Positions 29,137-36,066 of a stretch of 36,066 bases of DNA are shown one piece after another (position 1 is the first letter of the stretch; the number at the start of each line of letters is the position of its first letter). Source of the stretch: Clostridia bacterium (GTDB lineage: Bacteria > Bacillota > Clostridia > TANB77 > CAG-508); assembly GCA_022798335.1 (NCBI GenBank), contig JAAWMH010000011.1, positions 1-36,066 on the forward strand. Reading direction: 5' to 3'. The notes beneath the pieces were generated by a model that did no database searches, had not been told where the DNA came from, and saw only the letters and a program-made list of their open reading frames with translations. A program made the translations under genes and the position numbers.

Positions 29137-30502
29137 ATGAGAAAATATTTTGGAACAGATGGCATCAGAAGAATTGCTAATACAGAACTTTCACCAGAAC
29201 TAGTATACCGTGTAGCAAAAGCAGGAGCTTATGCTTTAGCTAAAGAACAAAATCACGTACCAACTATTTTAATTGGAAGAGATACTAGAATTTCAGGAAC
29301 ATTAATAGAAAGTGCTATGACAGCTGGTTTTTTAAGTTATGGTGCAAATGTTATTAAATTAGGAGTAATGCCAACTCCAGGAGTTGCTTATTTAACTAAA
29401 AAATTAAAAGCAGATGCAAGTGTAGTAATATCTGCATCACATAATACTTATGAATTTAATCGGAGTAAAATATTTTAGTAATCAAGGAATGAAAATTCCA
29501 GATAAAATAGAAGAAGAAATAGAAGAAATGATGGATTCTGAAAAACTAAATGACTTTAGTGCAGTAAATGATAAAATAGGTATTTTTGAAGTAAGAGAAG
29601 ATTTATTAGACGAGTATGTATACTTTTTTAGAAAAAATTTTGAAGAAGAATTTGAAAACTTTGATAGCCATGATTTTGTAGTTGCAATAGATACTGCAAA
29701 TGGTGCTACTTCAGTAGTAGCAGAAAAAGTATTTACTGCTTTAGGAATAAAACATTACATTATGAATAATACTCCAACAGGAGTAAATATCAATGAAAAT
29801 TGTGGTTCTACTCATTTAGATATGCTAAAAAAATATGTAGTAGAAAACAATTGCAATTTAGGAATTGCTTATGATGGAGATGGAGATAGATGCTTAGCAA
29901 TTGATGAAAAAGGAAATGAAATTGATGGAGATAGACTTTTAGCAATTATTTCTAATTACATGAAAGAAAAAGGAACTTTAAAAAATAATACTGTAGTTGC
30001 TACAGTAATGAGTAATTTAGGACTAAAAAAATATACCGAAAATAATGGACTAAATATAGTACAAACAAAAGTAGGCGACAGATATGTATTAGAAGAAATG
30101 TTAAAAAATGGATATAACATAGGAGGAGAACAATCAGGACACATTATATTCTTAGATTACAATCCTACAGGAGATGGAATATTAACCTCTTTAATGCTTA
30201 TTAGAGTTATGTTAGAAAAACAAAAAACAGCTTCAGAATTAGCAAGTATTATTAAAATGTATCCACAAACTTTAGTAAATGCAAAAGTAAGTAGTAGTAA
30301 AAAAGATTTATATAAAGAAGATAAAGAAATACAAGCAGAAATTCAAAAATTAGAAGAAGAATTTTCAGGAAATGGTAGAGTACTTATTAGACCATCTGGA
30401 ACAGAACCTTTAATTCGTGTTATGATTGAAGGAGAAGATCAAAAATATATTCAAGAAAAAGCACAAAATTTAGCAAAACTTATAGAAAAGAAATTAGGAT
30501 AA
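29137..30502 (+). CDS. glmM: Phosphoglucosamine mutase; +1 frameshift at CGG 29461-29463
   Basis: MRKYFGTDGIRRIANTELSPE...SASHNTYEFN|GVKYFSNQGMKIPDKIEEEIEE...AYDGDGDRCLAIDEKGNEIDGD...GGEQSGHIIF...RPSGTEPLIRVMIEG. Confidence 0.97.
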
Positions 30503-30573
30503 ATTTGTAAATTATAAACCAGGTAGTGGTTAAAAATATAATTTATAAGAAAAAACAAAGGAGGAAATCAAAA

Positions 30574-30912
30574 ATGCCAATTATTAATTTTGCAAACCCA
30601 ATTGCAGTTATTACAGGAGTTGTACTATTTTTATTAGTACTATATTTAGGTAGAGAAACAAAAAAAGCATGGGTAGTAGGACTTTTGCTATTTGCCTTTT
30701 TAGGAGTATTAATAGGACACACTATTGAATTTGCAACAATAGCAAAAGATAACCAAGTAATTTATCAAGCTGTTACTAAATCAGCTACTTATGATCTTAT
30801 TTTTATTTTTATATCATTCCTATCTTATTTATGGATTGATGATATGGAAGCAAAAGCAGGAAAGAAAAAAAGTATTGATAATAGCTTAGAGTGGTTTTGG
30901 AATAAAGTATAG
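30574..30912 (+). CDS. Small membrane protein of unknown function
   Basis: ATG 30574 after AAAGGAGG RBS; three TM segments. Confidence 0.75.
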   Translation: MPIINFANPIAVITGVVLFLLVLYLGRETKKAWVVGLLLFAFLGVLIGHTIEFATIAKDNQVIYQAVTKSATYDLIFIFISFLSYLWIDDMEAKAGKKKSIDNSLEWFWNKV

Positions 30913-30927
30913 AAAGGAAGATAAGCT

Positions 30928-32493
30928 ATGCCAAAATTTTATATAACAACACCTATTTACTATCCAAGTGGTAAATTTCATATAGGAACAGCTTATACTA
31001 CTGTTTTAGCAAATACTATAAAAAAATATAAACAAGCAAGAGGGTATGAAACATACCTTCTTACTGGAATGGACGAGCATGGACAAAAAATTCAGCAAGT
31101 AGCGCAAAAAAGTGGCAAAACTCCACAAGAACATGTAGACGAAATGGCAAAAGAAGCAAAAAAGTTATGGAGTTTAATGGAAATTGAATATGACGATTTT
31201 ATTCGTACTACAGAGCCTAGACATGAAAAAGTAGTAGAAGAAATCTTTGATAAACTAATGAAGCAAGGAGATATTTATCTATCACAATATGAGGGCCTAT
31301 ATTGTATGCCTTGTGAAACCTATTTTACCGAAACACAATTAGTAGATGGAAAATGTCCAGATTGTGGCAGAGAAGTAAAAAAAATGAAGGAAGAATCGTA
31401 TTTTTTCAACATGAAAAAGTATGCTAATAGGCTAATTGACTTTTACAATGAAAACCTAAACTTTATTACACCAGAGTCAAGAAAAAATGAGTTATTTAAT
31501 AACTTTTTAAAACCAGGATTAGAAGATTTATGTGTAAGCCGTACTAGTTTTGACTGGGGAATTAAAGTAAGAAAAGACCCAAAACATGTAGTATATGTAT
31601 GGCTAGATGCACTAACAAACTATATTACAGCATTAGGATATTTATCAGAAGACGATACTTTAATGAAAAAATACTGGCCAGCAGATTTACATTTAGTTGG
31701 TAAAGATATTATTCGTTTTCATGGACTATATTGGCCAATTTTCTTGATGGCATTAGATTTACCTCTTCCAAAACAAATTTATGCACATGGCTTTATTATG
31801 ATGAAAGATGGAAAAATGTCAAAATCAAAAGGAAATGTTATTTACCCTGAGCCTTTAGTAGAACGTTATGGATTAGATGCTGTAAAGTACTTTCTATTAA
31901 GAGAAATGTCTTATAGCCAAGATGGAACATTTACGCCAGAAGGGTTTATCGAGAGATTTAATTTTGACTTATGTAATGACTTAGGCAACCTTTTAAATAG
32001 AACTATAGGAATGATTAATAAATATTTTAAGGGAGAAATAGCAAACTACCCTACAAGTATTTCAGAGTTAGATAAACAAGTAGAAAGTTATTCTAGTGGG
32101 GTTATCCATAGTGTAGAAGAATATATGGATACCTACCATATAAGTCAAGCCATTCAAGAGACATGGAACTTAGTTTCTAGAACCAATAAATATATTGATG
32201 AAACAGCTCCATGGGTATTATATAAAGAAGAAAAGCAAGAAGAATTGCAATCTGTTATGTACCATTTAGTAGAAAATTTAAGAAGAATAGCTATTTTAAT
32301 AGCTCCTTATATGGAACATACTTCTTGCCAAATATTAGAACAACTTGCAATACCAAAAGAATTACAAACATGGCAGAGCTTAAATAAATATGACCAGCTA
32401 AAAAATAATAAAGTAACACAAACACCCGAAGTATTATTTGCAAGATTAGAAGCAGCAGAAGAAATAGAAGCCATAAAAGCAATGATGAAATAA
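30928..32493 (+). CDS. metG: Methionyl-tRNA synthetase
   Basis: FYITTPIYYPSGKFHIGTAYTTV, CMPCETYF..CPDCGR, KMSKSKGNV. Confidence 0.97.
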   Translation: MPKFYITTPIYYPSGKFHIGTAYTTVLANTIKKYKQARGYETYLLTGMDEHGQKIQQVAQKSGKTPQEHVDEMAKEAKKLWSLMEIEYDDFIRTTEPRHEKVVEEIFDKLMKQGDIYLSQYEGLYCMPCETYFTETQLVDGKCPDCGREVKKMKEESYFFNMKKYANRLIDFYNENLNFITPESRKNELFNNFLKPGLEDLCVSRTSFDWGIKVRKDPKHVVYVWLDALTNYITALGYLSEDDTLMKKYWPADLHLVGKDIIRFHGLYWPIFLMALDLPLPKQIYAHGFIMMKDGKMSKSKGNVIYPEPLVERYGLDAVKYFLLREMSYSQDGTFTPEGFIERFNFDLCNDLGNLLNRTIGMINKYFKGEIANYPTSISELDKQVESYSSGVIHSVEEYMDTYHISQAIQETWNLVSRTNKYIDETAPWVLYKEEKQEELQSVMYHLVENLRRIAILIAPYMEHTSCQILEQLAIPKELQTWQSLNKYDQLKNNKVTQTPEVLFARLEAAEEIEAIKAMMK

Positions 32494-32531
32494 AAACTGT
32501 TTTATATTGTAAGTACTAGGAGGAATAACAA

Positions 32532-33041
32532 ATGAAACAAATCATTATTATAAATGGGAGTGGAGGAGTTGGAAAAGACACTTTTGTAGAATATTGTACA
32601 AAATATATTAGAGTTTTAAATATTTCTTCTGTAGATAAAGTAAAGCAAGCAGCTACAATATTAACTGGCTGGAATGGAGAAAAAGATGAAAAATCAAGAA
32701 AGCTACTTTCAGATTTAAAAGAAATAGGAATTAACTATAATGATGCACCACTTCAATATATTTGCAGTATGGTAGAAGAGTTTCAGCAATCAGAAAATGA
32801 ACTAATGTTTATTCATATTAGAGAAGGAAAAGAAATAGAAAAATGTAAGAATACTATTCAGGCAAAAACTCTTTTAGTAACAAATAAAAATGTATTAACA
32901 ATTGTTTCTAATCATTCAGATAAAGAAGTAGAAGAATATACATATGATTATCATATAGCAAATGATGGAACATTAGAAGAACTAGAAAATGTTGCAAAAG
33001 AATTTATAGAAAAATTAAGAAAAGACTATTCTAAAAACTAG
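32532..33041 (+). CDS. P-loop nucleoside/nucleotide kinase-like protein
   Basis: P-loop IIIINGSGGVGKDTFVEYC; small kinase-like length. Confidence 0.7.
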   Translation: MKQIIIINGSGGVGKDTFVEYCTKYIRVLNISSVDKVKQAATILTGWNGEKDEKSRKLLSDLKEIGINYNDAPLQYICSMVEEFQQSENELMFIHIREGKEIEKCKNTIQAKTLLVTNKNVLTIVSNHSDKEVEEYTYDYHIANDGTLEELENVAKEFIEKLRKDYSKN

Positions 33042-33052
33042 AATAGTTTTTT
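33020..33052 (+). terminator. Rho-independent terminator overlapping the stop codon
   Basis: AAAAGACTATTCTA-aaaac-TAGAATAGTTTTTT. Confidence 0.8.
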
Positions 33053-33088
33053 ATAATTATAATAATACTATTCATAGGAGGTTTTTAG

Positions 33089-34042
33089 ATGATAGAAAAA
33101 AGAAAAGTAGTATTAGTAGGAACTGGATTTGTTGGTATGAGCATGGCGTATGCGCTTCTTAATCAAGGCGGAATTAATGAATTGATATTAATTGATGTTG
33201 CCAAAGAAAAAGCAATAGGAGAAGCAATGGATTTATCAGACGGTGTACCATGTTCACCAAATAGAATGGTAATTAGAGCAGGAGACTATAGCGATTGTAA
33301 AGATGCTAATATTGTAGTTATTACAGCAGGAGTTGCTCAAAAACCTGGAGAAACTAGGCTAGAATTATTAAAAACAAATGGGAATATTGCAAAAGAAATT
33401 ACACAAAATGTAGTAAAATCTGGGTTTGATGGTATTTTTGTAGTTGCAAGTAACCCTGTAGATATTCTTAGCTATATTGTACAAAAAACATCTGGATTTC
33501 CAAGTAGTAGAGTAATTGGATCTGGAACAGTATTAGATACAGCAAGATTAAGATACTTATTAGGAGAATACTTACAAGTATCTAGTAAAAATATTCATAC
33601 TTACATTATGGGAGAACATGGAGATTCTTCTTTTGTACCATGGTCTAAAGCTTATGTTGGGTGCAAACCTTTAGTAAAAATACTAGAAGAAAAGAAAAAG
33701 CCAAATAGTTTGTTAGAAGAGTTTTCTAAGCAAGTACGAGACGAGGCCTATGAAATTATTGAACGAAAAAAATCTACCTATTATGGAATAGGAGTAGCAC
33801 TTGCTAAAATAATAAAGGCAATATTAAATAATGAACATGAAATTTTAACTGTTTCTACTATGCTAAATGGAGAATATGGAAAAACAGATATTTATATGGG
33901 AGTACCAGCCATTATTACCAATAAAGGAGTACAAGAAATATTACAATTAGAACTTACCAAAGAAGAACAACAAAAATTTGACAATAGCTATAAGGTACTA
34001 AACGAAATGAAAATAGAATATCATTTTGAATCAATAGAGTAG
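33089..34042 (+). CDS. ldh: L-lactate dehydrogenase
   Basis: VVLVGTGFVGMSMAYALLNQG, VASNPVDILSYIVQKTSGFPSSRVIGSGTVLDTARLRYLLG, IMGEHGDSSFVPWS. Confidence 0.97.
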   Translation: MIEKRKVVLVGTGFVGMSMAYALLNQGGINELILIDVAKEKAIGEAMDLSDGVPCSPNRMVIRAGDYSDCKDANIVVITAGVAQKPGETRLELLKTNGNIAKEITQNVVKSGFDGIFVVASNPVDILSYIVQKTSGFPSSRVIGSGTVLDTARLRYLLGEYLQVSSKNIHTYIMGEHGDSSFVPWSKAYVGCKPLVKILEEKKKPNSLLEEFSKQVRDEAYEIIERKKSTYYGIGVALAKIIKAILNNEHEILTVSTMLNGEYGKTDIYMGVPAIITNKGVQEILQLELTKEEQQKFDNSYKVLNEMKIEYHFESIE

Positions 34043-34047
34043 AACCT

Positions 34048-34088
34048 AAAAAGACCTTTTTTCATAATATATAAAAAAGGTCTTTTTT
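34048..34088 (+). terminator. Rho-independent terminator
   Basis: AAAAAGACCTTTTTT-cataatatat-AAAAAAGGTCTTTTTT. Confidence 0.88.
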
Positions 34089-34116
34089 ATGTTATAGAGA
34101 GGAATGCTAAATAAAA

Positions 34117-34752
34117 ATGAACAAGATAAAAGTACATACTGCTGAAAAAGAATTATATTACCAAGGAGAAGTAATTGTAAAATATAGTATAGAATATCCA
34201 GAGATTATAGAAACACCATATTTAGAAGGAAAAGAAATATTTAATAAATATAATAGAAAACAAGCAATAGAGTTAAAAAAATTTGCAGAAGGAGAATTTT
34301 ATAATCAAGCAAAAGAAACTTATAAATATAATAAAGAAAATGGATATCCAACTATGATTTATGAGATCATAAATCAATGTAATATTACTTATAATTATAA
34401 AAATTTACTAAGTTTATATTTTGATGAATATACTTATGCAGGGGGTGCACACGGTTCTACTATTAGAAAATCACAGACTTGGGACTTACAATTAGGAATG
34501 CAAATTCCGCTTCAAGCTTTTTTTTCAAAAAATGAATATTATTTAATAGACATACTAAAACAAGTAAATATACAAATTAAAAATCAAATAGAACAAGGAA
34601 ATAATATTTTCTTTCCGAACTATTGTGAACTTGTTTTAGATACTTTTAGAATGGAAAATTATTATTTAACACCAAAAGGAATAGTTGTATTTTTTCAGCA
34701 ATATGATATTGCGCCATATTCTAGTGGAATACAAACTTTTCTTATTGTATAG
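34117..34752 (+). CDS. DUF4163/DUF3298-like (RsiV-type) protein
   Basis: LYFDEYTYAGGAHGSTIRKSQTWDLQLGMQIPLQAFF and C-terminal FFQQYDIAPYSSGIQTFLI. Confidence 0.8.
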   Translation: MNKIKVHTAEKELYYQGEVIVKYSIEYPEIIETPYLEGKEIFNKYNRKQAIELKKFAEGEFYNQAKETYKYNKENGYPTMIYEIINQCNITYNYKNLLSLYFDEYTYAGGAHGSTIRKSQTWDLQLGMQIPLQAFFSKNEYYLIDILKQVNIQIKNQIEQGNNIFFPNYCELVLDTFRMENYYLTPKGIVVFFQQYDIAPYSSGIQTFLIV

Positions 34753-34844
34753 GAAAAATTGACAGATTTTTCCGTGTACAACAAGGTTAAGTTACCTTGG
34801 ACTGTGCAGTTTGCAAAGCAAACCTGCACATGTGGCGAAGCCAC
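34752..34844 (+). other. Series of four consecutive stem-loops downstream of the DUF3298-like gene
   Basis: GGAAAAAT-tgacag-ATTTTTCC; CAAGGT-taagtt-ACCTTG; TGTGCAGTTTGC-aaa-GCAAAcCTGCACA; GTGGC-gaa-GCCAC. Confidence 0.6.
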
Positions 34845-34868
34845 TTTTCTTATAAAATTATAAAAGAT

Positions 34869-34908
34869 AAAAAATCTCTTAGTATTATTTTATAGTAAGA
34901 GATTTTTT
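34869..34908. terminator. Bidirectional terminator between converging genes
   Basis: AAAAAATCTCTTA-gtattattttatag-TAAGAGATTTTTT. Confidence 0.85.
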
Positions 34909-34927
34909 ATAAGTAAAAATTACTATT

Positions 34928-35143
34928 TTACTTTTTAGGATAAGGTTTTATTTCATTAGTTAGACCTAAAATATAATCTGTAGAAGTATGATAAAAATTA
35001 GCAAGTTTAATTAAATGATCTACTTGTAGTGTATTTACTCCAGTTTCTATCTGAGAATAGCTATTTTGCTGAATTCCTAACATTTTAGCAATGGCTGTTT
35101 GACTTTGATTATTTTCTTCTCTTAAATCTCTTATACGATACAT
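34928..35143 (-). CDS. XRE-family HTH transcriptional regulator
   Basis: MYRIRDLREENNQSQTAIAKMLGIQQNSYSQIETGVNTLQVDHLIKLANFYHTSTDYILG. Confidence 0.95.
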   Translation of the reverse strand: MYRIRDLREENNQSQTAIAKMLGIQQNSYSQIETGVNTLQVDHLIKLANFYHTSTDYILGLTNEIKPYPKK

Positions 35144-35173
35144 AATATCTCCACCTCAAAAATAATTCTATAG

Positions 35174-35245
35174 TATCTCTAAAAAAGATATTGACTTATA
35201 TCTTTAACAAAGATATAATAATTTTAAACATCTTTATTAAAGATA
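35174..35245 (+). promoter_or_regulatory. Consensus promoter of the prepilin gene with three ATCTTT-N3-AAAGAT operators
   Basis: TTGACT 35191-35196, 17 bp, TATAAT 35214-35219; sites at 35174-35190 (imperfect), 35197-35217 (TATATCTTT-aac-AAAGATATA, perfect) and 35230-35244 (ATCTTT-att-AAAGAT, perfect). Confidence 0.85.
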
Positions 35246-35266
35246 ATACGTAGGGGGAAAAATAAA

Positions 35267-36066
35267 ATGAAAAAAGACAAAAGAAGTACTGATTTAAAAG
35301 AAAAGGGAATCACTTTAATAGCATTAGTAGTAACTATTATTGTACTTTTAATTTTAGCTGGAATAACTATACAAATAGTACTAAAGGGTGGAATATTAGA
35401 AACAGCAGAAAATGCAAGCGACCAATATAAAATAGCAGCAGCAAGAGAAAAGTTATCAATCACTTTATCTAATGCACAAATGGATAAAGTAACAAATATA
35501 AAATATAATCAAAATGAATATTTAGATGAATTTATAGTAAATAATACGTCTAATACAGAAGTATTAGACGATATTGTAATTACAGATGGGTATGCTTTTG
35601 AATTAGATAGAAGTGTGCCTAAAATAGGAGAATATATAGGAGAAAAAGAGAAATTAGTTTTTCCAGAAGTAGCTACTACAGTAACTTTAGCTAAGGATTA
35701 TAAAGCAGCAACTATTACTATTAATGCGAAAGAAGAAATAAATGGAATTAGTAAGATAGAAGTTTTGCAAGGTGGATATGTATTAGAAACATATACTTAT
35801 GAAAATAAAAAAGAACCAATTATAGAAAATTATATTACAAAATATAATGGAACCTATATAATAAAAGTATATGCAAACTTAGCAGTAAGAAAAAAGGCAG
35901 AGGTTATAGGATTAGTAACAAGTGTAATATATAGTCCAGATGGAAATAAAGAATATCAAAAAGAACATCAAGTGAAAGTAAGTGTACAAGATGAAGCAGA
36001 TAAAGTAACAAGTTTAAAATATCAGTGGCTGCAAACAACAGTAGAACCAGCGCCAGAAACTTTTAC
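35267..36066 (+). CDS. Type IV prepilin-like protein (3' end outside window; absent from the ORF track because no stop is reached)
   Basis: MKKDKRSTDLKEKGITLIALVVTIIVLLILAGITIQIVLKGGILETAENASDQYKIAAAREKLS: prepilin N-terminal cleavage/methylation motif; RBS TAGGGGG. Confidence 0.85.
   Translation, partial: MKKDKRSTDLKEKGITLIALVVTIIVLLILAGITIQIVLKGGILETAENASDQYKIAAAREKLSITLSNAQMDKVTNIKYNQNEYLDEFIVNNTSNTEVLDDIVITDGYAFELDRSVPKIGEYIGEKEKLVFPEVATTVTLAKDYKAATITINAKEEINGISKIEVLQGGYVLETYTYENKKEPIIENYITKYNGTYIIKVYANLAVRKKAEVIGLVTSVIYSPDGNKEYQKEHQVKVSVQDEADKVTSLKYQWLQTTVEPAPETF

Noticed and set aside
9383-30502. Explaining the seven breaks as ordinary pseudogenes
   Set aside because: All seven are +1 at CGG with intact downstream frames; no other inactivating changes in those genes, and glmM is expected to be essential.
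9383-30502. Explaining the breaks by simple CGG codon reassignment (sense change without shift)
   Set aside because: Reassigning CGG alone leaves the downstream frame wrong with stops within a few codons; a +1 shift is required in each case.
9383-30502. P-site slippage as mechanism
   Set aside because: Preceding codons (GGA, GCA, AGC, GTT, AGT, TAT, AAT) are diverse and do not re-pair well in the +1 frame, so a prfB-like slip is not supported; A-site/quadruplet decoding fits better.
1-36066. CRISPR arrays, rRNA, tRNA genes, transposases, prophage
   Set aside because: None recognised by eye; a tRNA/Rfam scan was not possible.

Overview
36 kb window of a low-GC, spore-former-type Firmicute (Clostridia-like) chromosome, almost entirely coded on the + strand. 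Contents in order: an FtsX-like permease (cut by the left edge); a duplicated small membrane-protein cassette flanking a NUDIX gene; a GT51 transglycosylase; a GntR/ABC (Ytr-like) operon; a GT39-like membrane glycosyltransferase; a ferredoxin/DUF362 pair; a collapsed ABC-F gene; a secreted cluster (cadherin-like protein, M6 metalloprotease with dockerin, giant transglutaminase-like protein with dockerin); CcdA/thioredoxin; YebC; the full spoIIIAA-AH operon; pfkA; argS; a CmpB-like membrane protein; glmM; metG; a P-loop kinase; ldh; a DUF3298-like protein; and a divergent XRE-regulator/prepilin pair (cut by the right edge). The main observation is that every gene in the window split by a single-base frameshift (spoIIIAE, spoIIIAG three times, glmM, the CmpB-like gene, the M6 protease; 7 sites in 5 genes) is split in the same way. 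The zero-frame codon at the break is CGG, and skipping its C (+1, resuming at GGN = Gly) restores the expected protein. Normal in-frame CGG codons are almost absent (4 others by eye). This suggests recurrent +1 recoding at CGG ('CGGN read as Gly'), or less likely a very specific systematic sequence error. All coordinates and motifs were read by eye; no searches were run.
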